59,065 nucleotides of DNA from Ophiocordyceps camponoti-saundersi (nom. inval.) (taxonomy: Eukaryota; Ascomycota; Sordariomycetes; Hypocreales; Ophiocordycipitaceae). A program made the translations under genes and the position numbers. The notes below the pieces were generated by a model. The model did not search any database. It saw only the letters and a program-made list of their open reading frames with translations, and was not told where the DNA came from. Positions 24,750-35,299 of this stretch are shown one piece after another. Each line of letters starts with the position of its first letter. Position 1 is the stretch's first letter. Where the stretch lies: positions 1-59,065 of the forward strand of contig PDHQ01000219.1 in NCBI GenBank assembly GCA_003339415.1. Reading direction: 5' to 3'.

Positions 24750-26748
24750 ATGGCTGTAGCAGCCTGCGGCACCTCCGATCTCCCAAGGCTTCGGGTTTCA
24801 TTCGCATTCGAGGTAAGCTCATACAATTTCCGAGCTTGTGTATGGGTCATCTGTCTTAAGTTGCTAAAGTCCTGGTAAGAACGATACCACGTTCTTGAAA
24901 ATCGACGATAACGTGGCTGGTAAGCCTGTCTTCTTATCACACTCCGATGTCTTGTTCAATAGTAACAAAACCCAGAGTTTTTCGACGTCAAATTCTGTCC
25001 ATACCAGCCACTCAATTGCGATGCGATATTTGCAGCCGTCAGCAAAAAGCATGTCAGTCGTACTTGGCTTCGTGGCTTGGGCAATGTACATAGTTCTGTT
25101 TTTAGTGCTGAAACTCGTTCTTCAGGTTGTCCTGTGCCGACTTCGTCACGGCTCGGAAGACGCCAATCCCTGTGAGGTGTTGAGTGTTATCAGGGACGAT
25201 GATGTTCGCTGTCTTCTTGTTGTTTCATTTCTCACGCGACTTCACGAGACTAATCATTTCGCAGTATGAGGCCTCAAGTTGCTGCTGCACTTGGACCAGG
25301 AATCCTGTGAACGGTAATCCCTATATCTGCATCGGCGGTGTCGATGCAAAGGTCAAGATTTATAACGTCTGCAACCTCAAGTTAGTCGAGGTAGGCTATA
25401 TCACGAAAATTGTATACGCAGTCTCGCCGCTAAGGCAGGTCTCTCTTAGTGCCTCGTCGGTCATGGAGGTGTAAGGCTTCTTGCGCTTATCTTGGGCATC
25501 TGATCCGTAGCTGACGTGCAACAGGATGTGAATGACCTAGCAACGTCCCCTGTGGATTCGTCTATCATTGCATCTGCTTCAGACGACACCAGCATCCGCA
25601 TCTGGAGCATCGATCCGATACACAAGAAGCAGCCTTGTCTCTGCATCCTTGCTGGCGAAGGGCATTCGTGGAATCTACTGACCTTGGTATGGTTCACTGA
25701 ACCTCCACGGCTAATAAGCGCTGAATGACCTCTCAGGCGTTTCATGACAATGGCAGATATCTTTTGTCAGGAGGGCATGACCAGGTCATCAACCTGGTGA
25801 GTTCTACTGTCTATCTCATCTGAATTATAACTGACGTTCGCCGGCCAAGTGGACGATTCCAGATCTCCCGACTAGCCCTGTCACAACGCCATTGCAAGTT
25901 CACTATCCTCACTTCTCGACATCGGCCGTTCACAGTGGTATTGTTGATTGGTAGGATTCAAGTACCTGAAGTCGTAAAAAGTCACTTTTCGATTGCTGAT
26001 AGGTCTCTGAATACGTAGTGTCGCTTTCTATGGAGACCAGATCTTGTCGAGGGCTTGCCATGACAACGTCATTGTCCTATGGCGGATTGAGGGCTTCTCG
26101 TCCAACAGTCCAGTTCTTCCACAAAGCGCAGCACCCACACCACAGATCGTGGTCCCCTCCAACGAGGATCCAGATCGGCTCACGCGGTCTGCTTGGGCCC
26201 CGACGAAATCCGCTCTTTGTCCGGCCCAATATACCCGCCTTCTCGAGTTCCATACCCCCAACTGCGGGCCGCAGTTCTTCATGCGGTTCAAGCTGCACCA
26301 TGTTCCTGGGCAGAACCCAGTACTGGCCTTCTGCAACGCCGCCGGGAACATCTTCTTCTGGGACCTGAACAGACTACCGCGCTACCGAAACATCATGCAA
26401 GCCACATGCAACCCTCACAAGGATCCACGCAAGCCAGTACAACTTCCAAGCTGGCTCAAGCCAGTGGTGCCGCGGCCAAGGGGCGAATTCAGCGGAAGAG
26501 GGCGTGTATCAGGCAGTGACATTGATTCAACGACCTCCGGACAGGTTGAAAATACCGAAGCAAGTCCGGAGAGCCTAGCGTCTTGGGCGTCCAAGTATAG
26601 CATGGAGGATCCACAAGAGCCATTGCGAGCGCACAAGGTAGAATCATCGTCTACCAACTTTGTCGGGCGCCAAGCAGCATGGAGTCCCAGTGGCGAGTGG
26701 TGTGTGGTGGTAGGGAGCTCAAACACAACGCTTATCTTGCAGCGTTGA
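24750..26748 (+). CDS. eed: EED/ESC-type WD40 subunit of Polycomb repressive complex 2
   Basis: EED is the WD40 propeller that binds trimethylated histone and activates the H3K27 methyltransferase in PRC2. My model joins ten exons: 24750-24812, 24880-24919, 24976-25052, 25126-25203, 25265-25390, 25450-25470, 25525-25686, 25737-25796, 25850-25950 and 26019-26748. It gives 485 aa with introns of 50-73 bp. Family landmarks in order: FFDVKF (about 36), VSKKHVVLCRL (55-65), CCTWTRN (93-99), the LVGHGGDVNDL blade, SDDTSIRIW (154-162), HDQVINLW, HYPHFST, DCVAFYGDQILS (242-253), FMRF, NIFFWDL (354-359), and a final blade ending in LILQR. A Ser/Pro-rich linker covers about 362-455. All reading frames join without a stop and there is no RIP damage. 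The start has purine at -3 and G at +4. Exon 2 and the 21-nt exon 6 are the least certain parts. Confidence 0.9.
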
Positions 26749-26883
26749 ATGAAGGCCGCTTCTATGGGCAAAAAAGAGAAACTATTCATGTTTGCCACGG
26801 CACATATTGTTATACAGCCAAGGCAGCACTGATCAAGGTGGTGATATTCCTGATGCTGTGATACGTCTAGATGTCTCTGGACA
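26749..26883. other. 135-bp convergent intergenic region
   Basis: It separates the EED stop (+) from the NDUFA5-like stop (-). Both 3' UTRs must lie here or overlap, so antisense overlap of the transcripts is likely. I see no canonical AATAAA on either strand. The segment is not RIP-mutated. Confidence 0.7.
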
Positions 26884-27719
26884 TTACTCTAAAGAACGTG
26901 GAAAGTATTTCCATTGTCTTTCATCGGGCTGCTCTTCCAATTTCTCCCATCTTTGTAGTAGCGAGATGTTAGCTTCATATCTGTATTCAATAATCAGCAG
27001 CTGTGCTAATCTTACACCTTTGCCTTTTCCATCGCAGCGACTAGCCGCAGCTCCGTCTTGGCGACCTGAATGACTTCTTCGATCAGGCCAGCTCCAATTT
27101 TTGCCTCCAAGTCGCCGATTCTAGGTGGTAGGTCAGTTAACCAACGATGAAGTACATCATAGACTGTGGCTTCTCACTGCGCAGGGGTTAGTTGTGGCTC
27201 ATTCTCCCATTCGACCTTGTCGAGATTCTCTGTCGGAGTTCTCTCCGCCCAGGTGGCTTGATCGCGCCTTTCTTCAGGGGTTCGTATGCCTTCAAGCTCC
27301 CCACCCTCGTCCTCCTCGCCGTTCCATTCCTCGAGCCGAACATCACCACCGTCATGCTTCGATCCAATAACAAACATGCGACTACCGAGGCTAATTGACA
27401 GAGCCTCACTCCTGTCGACGCGACCACTGGCAACGCGAAACTGGTCTGGATGACGTCTCACTATTTCACGTGCTCTGGCTGCCCACTCCTGGTGTCCAGG
27501 AGGTTTTGTCAGTTCGACAAGTTTAATGCGATGGTTTGTGACGGCCTCAACAGATTGTCGGTACAGTGACGTCTTGGGAATTGACTGCAATCTCTCGAGG
27601 GTTTTACTGTAGAGGAACAGTAGTGTAGAACGCGGAGTGTCGTGGGTCCATAGCCCGGTCAATCCAGTCGGCATGCCCGTCCACGTTTGTTGCCCCAGTC
27701 TGTGAACACTTGGTCGCAT
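26884..27719 (-). CDS. NADH:ubiquinone oxidoreductase 29.9 kDa subunit (NDUFA5 family)
   Basis: This is an accessory subunit of mitochondrial complex I, in the matrix arm. Three exons on the minus strand, 27719-27178, 27120-27016 and 26950-26884, join in frame to 237 aa. The short Arg-containing N terminus (MRPSVHRL) suits a mitochondrial presequence. Family landmarks follow: TGLTGLWTHDTPRSTLL, LYSKTLERL, YRQSVEA, a basic stretch with WAARAREIV, then EEWNGEEDEGGELEG and EWENEPQLT. The C terminus matches the family as QIGDLEAKIGAGLIEEVI, ELRLV and WEKLEEQPDERQWKYF. Introns are 57 and 65 bp, with donors GTGAGA and GTAAGA. An in-frame ATG 66 bp upstream (27785) exists, but its extension lacks presequence character. 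No RIP damage is seen. Confidence 0.93.
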
Positions 27720-27840
27720 GATAGATAGTATAGCGGTAGGTTCATGGAAAAGGGGGTAACAATCAGTGTCAACTGTTAAGACCACAGCTAATGCAGAGCT
27801 GCTTACCCGTAGGGGCTATGCTTTGTCACGCATACGTGGG
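27720..27840 (-). promoter_or_regulatory. Short upstream region of the NDUFA5-like gene
   Basis: Only about 120 bp of CA/TG-containing DNA lie between the start codon and the return of RIP-mutated sequence near 27,840. No TATA box is evident. Promoter elements beyond this point would sit inside degraded repeat DNA. Confidence 0.5.
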
Positions 27841-28345
27841 TTAAAAAGTGCCTCCTATATACCTTAAAGGTAGGTAACGGTCTTATAAATAAGGGCCGAG
27901 AACCTAAAAAGGAGATAATTATTATAGAGTAGTTATAAGTATATATATAAGTAGTAAGATTAAAGCGTTATTATTTAGATTTACTATTTATAAAAAAGAT
28001 ACTAGTTTTTATTATATTTTAAAGTAAGATTTAAAATAATATATTTATATAAAAGATTCAAGCTACGCCCGAATAGCTAAATCACGTGGGAGTGCTTAGG
28101 TAAGTCCGCGTATATAATAGGCGGAAGGTATATATAAGTATATATAATTAATTAGCGCCGCGCGCGAGGCGTGCGTAAGCTATATATAATAATAATATTA
28201 ATACGCTAGTATGCCTTATATAGCTTAGAACTATTTTATATATATTCTAAGAGGGGGAAAAACCGGAGAACTTAGAGTAAAACCCTCCCTTTAAGCGTTA
28301 TTTTAGCTTTAAGTCGGACCCTATCTATACCCGGCACTCTATATA
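27841..28345. other. RIP border zone with a repeat shared with the 4.9-kb element
   Basis: CA/TG density falls over 27,840-28,110, with isolated survivors such as tcacgtgggagtgc near 28,080. Positions 28175-28345 match the reverse complement of 6645-6815. It is probably the end of a related element in the opposite orientation. Confidence 0.6.
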
Positions 28346-30100
28346 TTTAATAGGTTAGGTAATAACTAGTAATTAGGAAGCTAATATTTCCCTTAGAGTA
28401 GATTTTACGGTAATAAGAGTACGCGTAAATTAAGTTTAATATAAAGTTTATATAGCTTACTTATCCTTTTAGCTATTATTATTATTATAAACTAAATCTT
28501 TATAATTAATTAAAGCGGCCTTAATAATTTAATTATTAAGTTATATATAAATTATAATTTTTAATATATATATTATATATATATTAAAACTTTTTAAAGT
28601 ATTATATATTAATAAAGTTAGCTTTTTATAAAAGTAATAAAATATAAAACTTTTATAATATAATATTTTTAATTATAAATAACTTTAATATATAATAAGC
28701 TATTATTACTTAGCTATTAAAGTAATAAGCTATTATTATTTATTTATTTATTATTAGTATTATTTTTAAATACTTTTTTATATTTACTATATAATATATA
28801 TATAAAAGATAACTTAAATATAAGAAAGTCTTTTATAAAATATATATTAGCACCTAAGTTATACCTTATATAACTTAAGGGATAGGAGATATTTTAAAAA
28901 GAAAAAAGGGGGTATAAGGGTAAAATATTATCTAGCTATATAGTTACTTTATCTTATATAAAGTAAAAAAGGTATTTATTTTTAATTATATATAATTTTA
29001 GTTATTTTTATTTTCTCTTACTTATATATATATAAAAATTACTTAATATTAATTAATAGTTATATTAATTATAAATTAGCTAAAGTAATAAAATAAGTTT
29101 TATATAATATAAAAAAGCTTTTATACTTATTATTTATTAATATTTATATTTTTACTTTACTTTTAATAATACTTTTTATTAAAAGGCTATATTTACTTAA
29201 TATTATAATAAAAACTAAAAGATTAAGGTAATATATAATACTTATTAATAATAAAGTCCTTATTAAAAAGTTATATAAACTTAATACTTTTTATAAATTA
29301 TATAATATTACTTTTAATAGCGTGTTAGAAATATAAACCTTAATAATATAGCTTTTATAACTTTTAAAGTTAAATAAAAAGTAGTAAATATATTAACTTT
29401 AATATATAACTTTTTAGCTTTATATAATAAAATAATAAAAAATAATAAAGTAAACTTTTATATTAAAATATAAAATATAAACTTAGCTTATTATAATATA
29501 TAACCTAACTTTATATAAGCTACTAATAAAATTAAATTAATAATATTTATTATATAATAAATATAAAATATTATTTATTTTAACTTTTATAAAAATAACT
29601 TTTTTTATATAATTTACTTAAAACTTAAGAGTTAGATTTACTATTAGCTAAAATATATTTACTAAATACTTCTAAAAAAACTAACTTAAATTATTATTAT
29701 ATAATATATTCTTTTTATTAGTAAAAATATATTAATTAAATACTTTACTTAGCTTTTTATAGTTTTAAGCTTAGATAATATTATAACCCTTAACTTATTA
29801 TAAAGCTTTATAATATAATTAAATAACTTTTTTTTTAAAACTAACTTTTTTAAATTATATAATAAATTCTTTATACTAACTATAAAGTTCTAAGTTAGGA
29901 TATATTTTAATATAGCTATAATAAAGTATTTTAATAAAACTTTTACTTTATATAACTTATCTTTATAAAATATTATTATTAGAATTTACTCTAATAACTT
30001 AATAAGTATCTAAGTATATAATATTTTAAAAAGAGGAAAAACTATAAACCTTAATAGAAAACCCTTTATTTATTATTATAATAGCTAATAAGCTAAGTAT
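28346..30100. other. Extremely AT-rich RIP-degraded stretch, unassigned
   Basis: This is the most AT-rich part of the window. Almost all remaining G and C are in AGCT, CTTA or similar contexts. A perfect AT palindrome lies around 28,560-28,585. No terminal repeats or protein motif could be recognised. Confidence 0.5.
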
Positions 30101-30260
30101 ATTTATTTATTTATTTATATACTAAGGGCTTTTATAATATCTAAAGCTTTTATAAAATATTAAGTAAGAAAAATCTCTTAAAATAAAGCAAAACTTTTTA
30201 ATTATAAAAAAAAAGCTTACTATATATTTATATAAAAATATAATAATAGCTAGTAGTAAT

Positions 30261-30276
30261 ATAATATAATAAGCTT
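30261..30276. repeat. 16-bp target-site duplication of LINE A, left copy
   Basis: Identical to 37523-37538 and directly abutting the inserted 7.2-kb LINE on both sides. Length and variability are typical for LINE target-primed integration. Confidence 0.85.
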
Positions 30277-30879
30277 TTACTTTTAACTTTTTTACGATTT
30301 TAGATAATTAGGGTCTCCGTTCGTTTTTAACGCTATAATATTACGAGAATTTAATACTTTCTGCCTCTCGAAGTCTAACTCTACTAAGGGAATAGCCCTA
30401 AACGCGGGGTTACGGGGCGGCCCGCCTCCTAGTTTACTATCGGTGCTAATAATACTTAATAGTAAAACTTAGGAGCTTAACTAATCCCGATAATATCCGC
30501 GTATAAGTAAAAGTTAATATAATATAGCTACTAACTCTAATAACTTATTTATCGATATTTTTCGGACCTTAATAAATCTTATCTTAAAATCTATATACGA
30601 AAAACTTATTAAGGTAATCTTTATATAAAATTTTCGCCTTATATAAAGTATCTTTAATATAGCGTTTACTAAGCTTTAGTAGCGCTAATAAGCTTTTAAG
30701 GATTTATTTAGCTTACTTATTATTATCTCCTATACTATTTAAAAGTTAGTTAAAGCTATTTTCTATAAGGTAATAAGTAAGGGGTTAGACTCCGCCCCTA
30801 GAGTTTTAACTTAAGCTAGCGTAGTTACGAGCTCCGCCCCGAACTCCGCCCCCCCCGTAGCGCCCTTTATATGCCTAAT

Positions 30880-31600
30880 TCTAGCGAGAATAAAAAGGGA
30901 GGTACTTATATTAGTAAAAGATATCCTAATAATTAAGGGAGTTCCGGCGCCTACTCCCTAAGAAATTATCCGGAAAGTTAATAAAGCTATAAGCTACTTT
31001 ATAATAATTACTATATACTAACTTCTTAGCGGAGACCTTATAATTATATTTAACTTAAAATATAAGAATTTTACTTTAAGAGATAAGTAAATAGCTTAAG
31101 CTTTTAAAGCGGAGGCTAAGCGTATATACTAAACTTATATTATTATCGCTAAGGGTATTTAGATTTTAGTAGCTAACTATAACTATAATATACTACTTAA
31201 TAGTATTAGGGAGGTAAATAAAGTTAACGTAGTTTAAGTAAAGGCACTTTAACTTTAACGTACTTTTAGCGAAAATACCCCGCGGACTTATCTTATTATA
31301 AGCTTAAGTAGCGTAGAAAACGTAAATAAGCTTTACCTAAATAAAATAATTATAAACGCGGAGATAATTTACTATAAATTTTATAAGGATTTTATATATT
31401 TTAAATAATATTATAAATATTTCTAATTTAAATATATTATTAAGTATTACTAAGAGCCCCCTTAATATAAATATTACGTAGCTACCTTATATAATAGCGG
31501 AGAAAAGAACTACCTTATATAAAAGGGAGAGAGACCTCGCTATTATATTTTATATAATAGTATATACTTTATATAGTTAAAAGATTACCTAAAGTCTTAG
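30880..31600 (+). pseudogene. LINE A ORF1 (nucleic-acid-binding protein), RIP-degraded
   Basis: The + frame reads GVPAPTP, then EIIRKVNKAI, and later LLSGDLIIIFN. Further on it reads AFKAEAKRIY and IIAKGI. This order matches the ORF1 of Tad-clade fungal LINEs (a region ending in LAKG). Codon changes are all of RIP type and several stops interrupt it. The extent is approximate. Confidence 0.65.
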
Positions 31601-31939
31601 AAATAGTAAAGCTACGCTAAGTTTAGTTTCCTTAATAAACCTCGCCTTTTCTAATTATTATAGTCCGCTTAACTTCTAGCCCTTACTTAGTAATAACTTT
31701 ATAAAGATAGCGAAAGCTTTATTATTATCTTTTTAAGAAAGTAAGTATATTATAAATTTCTTAAAAATACGCTTTAGCGCCTTTTTTATAATACGCTACT
31801 TATTTAAATCTCTTTAAAAAGCTCCTAACTTAGTAATACTTATAATAGCTATAAGCTATATAATAAACTCCGTAACTTATAACTAGCTTTATAATAATCC
31901 TAAGCAGAGTTTATATTTATAAACCTTATATTATTAAAG

Positions 31940-34900
31940 TAATTATAGATAACTATTCCTAATACTTAATTCTTATAAGAATTATAACTTTATTATAAAA
32001 TATATAGAAAATTAACTACCTTATTTAGCTTACTTTATTTAGTAAGGAAAATTACGATATTATTACTATATAAGAATTTTAGCTTAATATATATAATCGC
32101 CTTTTACTTTTAAAACTCGCTTTTTACTATTTTATTTAAGGTAAAAGTAAAGCTCTTTTTTATATATATAAATAATATAAAATCTATAATTAAAACCTTA
32201 TAATAAGGCTTAACCTTATTAAAATATTTTTCTATAATAAACCTTAAGTATTTACGGTTTACTCCTTACTATTTAGAATATATATTAGACCTTTTCTACG
32301 CTTATTACCCCCCCCTCCCTCTCTATACTCCGCCTCTAACTCCGCTCCGCTAGTTATCTTTAGCGATTTTAACGCTTATTATCCCTTTTAGGACCTTTAT
32401 AATCGCACCTCCCCCTACTCCGCGAAGCTTCTCTCCGCCTTTTACTAACTTTACCTTAAACTCCTTACCTTTTCTTATAAGATTACCTAAAAAGTATATA
32501 AGCGGAGGATTAATATTATTAACTTAATTTAAAATATACTTAACTATTTCTTTATATATTTTAGCCTAAACCTTAATCTTCTTAGCTTTAATTATATCCC
32601 CTAATTTATATTTTTTATAACCTCTCCCCCCCTAAATTTTATACTAATACCGCGCTAAAAATATTTTAACTCTAATATCTTATAAATAGAAATAAAAAAC
32701 TAACTCTTATTTTTCGCTATTTAAGCGGAGTTTATAGTAAATATCGAGAAGTTAGTAATATAGCTATATAAGTAACTAAATATTATAGCTAGCTTAATAA
32801 TTTTAAAATTACCTTAATAATATAATCCTTACTTATACTTATAATAAACTTTAAAAATTACTTTTATAATTTTAAATATAAAATATACTAAGCGGTATTA
32901 GCGGGCGTAGCTAGACTTTAATTACTAATAAGCGTATTAAGATATTATAATATAATAAAAATTATTTATTAAGAAAGCGAAAAGGGATAATTAGAGATAA
33001 TTTCTCGCTTTTATAAGCGGTAACTTTAGTATTATATAGTTTATAACTTAATAGGTTAGACTCCGTAGCTAGGCTCCTCCGAAGCTTATATATACTCCTT
33101 CTTTTTAATAAGATATAAATTCCGCCCTCTAATTATCTTTTTTTAAAAAGTCGAAGCTCCTAGCTTATAAGTTCTTTCCCTATTCTTTAGAGAATACCTT
33201 ATACCTCCTTATCCTTAACCCTTTCCTTCTAATAAATATTCCCTTCTAAGTTACTAAAAATAAGGTCCGCTCCGCCCTCTCCGGTATTATATTATAAAAA
33301 TTCGCTAAGCTTAATAATATCCTTATTAGCTTCCTAAAAAGTTATAGTTAACCTCTTATAGTAATCTTAATAAAGCTTTTTTAGGGATATATTACTTATA
33401 AATATTTCCTTACTTAATATCGGACTTTTAATATTATAATTTTTTAGAAAATAAGTAAAAGCTTAAAAGTTTATTAAATTCTAAGTAGCTACTATCTTAT
33501 CTCCCTCCTTAATATTATAAGTAAGATTTTTAAAACTATAATTATAAAGAAAATATCTTATATAGTAAAGTCCGCGGAAGTCTTACTATAAGGTTAGATA
33601 AGTAATTATCTTAACTAGTTTACCGATAGCGCCTTACTCCTCCTAATAAAGTCCGTCTATACCGCTTAAAGCTTTTAAAGCTCCGCTTCCCTCTTAATAT
33701 TAAATATAATAAACGCTTTTAATTATATTTTATACTCTAAGCTAATAGAAATCCTTAACTTTTTTAGCTTCCCTAAATAAATTATAGCTTTCCTCCGCTC
33801 TTACCTTTCTAACTATATTTCCCGCCTAAAAGTTAATAGTAGATTATCGGACCTTTTCCCTATTTTTACCGAAGTCCTTTAAAGCTCTTCGCTCTTTTTA
33901 GTACTATTTATTCTATATATCTTATCTTTTTATAAACGCTTAGAATAAGCGACCGGTATATTTACTATTAGATTTATAGATAATATTAATATTTTTAGTA
34001 TTAGGTATACTTTTACTTAAGTCTACTATTAGCTTAAACGGGCTTAAGGTATTTACTAAGATTAAGTAGCGGAGTATAAAATAACTTTCTAGCTACTTAA
34101 GAGTAAGCTCCTTTATTTTATAAAAGCTCGCTTCGCTAATATAACTTTACTAATCTTTAACGAAATTATTATTTAACTTATATAAAAAATATATATACTT
34201 AAGGTTTAAATTTATTATAAGCTTTAGTAAAAACCTTACCTTCGCTATTTTATAAAAAAGCTTAATTATTAATAATTAGCTTTAACTAAACTTATATTAT
34301 TTACTTAAAGCTTTTTACTCCTCTAAGTAAGGGAAGTTTATATTAAAATTATTAAGTCTACTATCGCTTTTAGCGTTATAATTTACTTCGCTCTAACCCC
34401 GCTAAGCGGTAAACTTAAAGGCCTTATCCTCTAATAGCTAGCTATAACTTAGTTTAAATACCTTTATATTATCTTCGGGGCGTACTAAGCTACCCCTTCC
34501 TATTATATTAAGTTTAAGTTTTTTATCCCCTTTATTAATATTTACTTATTTTACCGCGCCGCTTATAGCTATTAACTCCTTTATATTAAAAAACTTATAG
34601 CTTATATCCGCTCCGCTTTAAAAAGAATCTCCGTATACCTTCGCTAATAACGTAAAAGTTAGCCCTGCCTTACTTATATCCCCCTTAAATCTTTTTAATC
34701 CTCCTTTATTATTTAAGTATAAACTTTAAATATCTCCTCTTAGTCCCCTAAAATTTTAAAAGCCCGCTTTTATAAAAAGTAATAGCTCTGTTAAAATTTT
34801 AAGAAAGGAAGGCTCTAAAAGTATAGCTAGTTTTTTAGATATCTTACTAATAAATTACCTTAATTAAAACTTAATAACGCTTTATAAATCTATTAAGGTT

Positions 34901-35250
34901 TTCCGAAATTCCTTAATAGCGCCTTAACTTAGCTTTATAATAATAAAATTAGCCTTAATAAGTTTCTCTATACTTATAATATTCTTATAATCTTAACCTC
35001 TTATTACCTTTATAATAGTAAAGAAGATAAGATAGTAGCTTACCTTATTTTATAATATAAGCTTACCGCTTATAAAAAAACGCTTTTACTTATATTTCTT
35101 ATAAGTTTAATTTAAGATTATAAGGATTTTAATAAGGCCCTTAATTATAAAGCTATTATAAGCCTTTTTACTTTATAATTTATCCGCTTATAACGCCTCT
35201 GCTAATTTAACCTTTTTTTATTATTTTATAATATTTAAATATATTAAAAT
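31940..35250 (+). pseudogene. LINE A ORF2 (endonuclease and reverse transcriptase), RIP-degraded
   Basis: The endonuclease blocks are near 32,060 (DIIxIxEFxLN) and 32,360 (GDFNAYYP, from GDFNAHHP). The RT catalytic region near 33,960 reads FIDNIN, derivable from FVDDVN by RIP of one GAT codon. The reading continues through a connection region to about 35,250, where protein-like sequence in this direction ends. In-frame stops at Gln and Trp positions inactivate it. Confidence 0.7.
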
Positions 35251-35299
35251 ATTTAAGCGTAAAGTTTAAGCGCGGAGAATAATTTTTAGTATTTTTACT

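Noticed and set aside
24895..25269. A 124-codon + strand open frame opening with TTG
   Set aside because: It reads through two introns. Its first part is out of frame with the conserved FFDVKF and VSKKH blocks of EED; only VVLCRLRHGS onward is the real exon.
26028..26798. Overlapping minus- and plus-strand frames across the last EED exon
   Set aside because: They are shadows of the EED coding frame; none shows a conserved motif, while the main frame carries family landmarks to its end.
27125..27433. Short frames on both strands inside the NDUFA5-like gene
   Set aside because: They overlap a clearly conserved complex I exon in other frames and have no independent support.
27720..27785. Upstream in-frame ATG for the NDUFA5-like gene
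   Set aside because: The 22-residue extension contains acidic residues and no presequence character, while MRPSVHRL at 27719 starts like the N terminus of this family.
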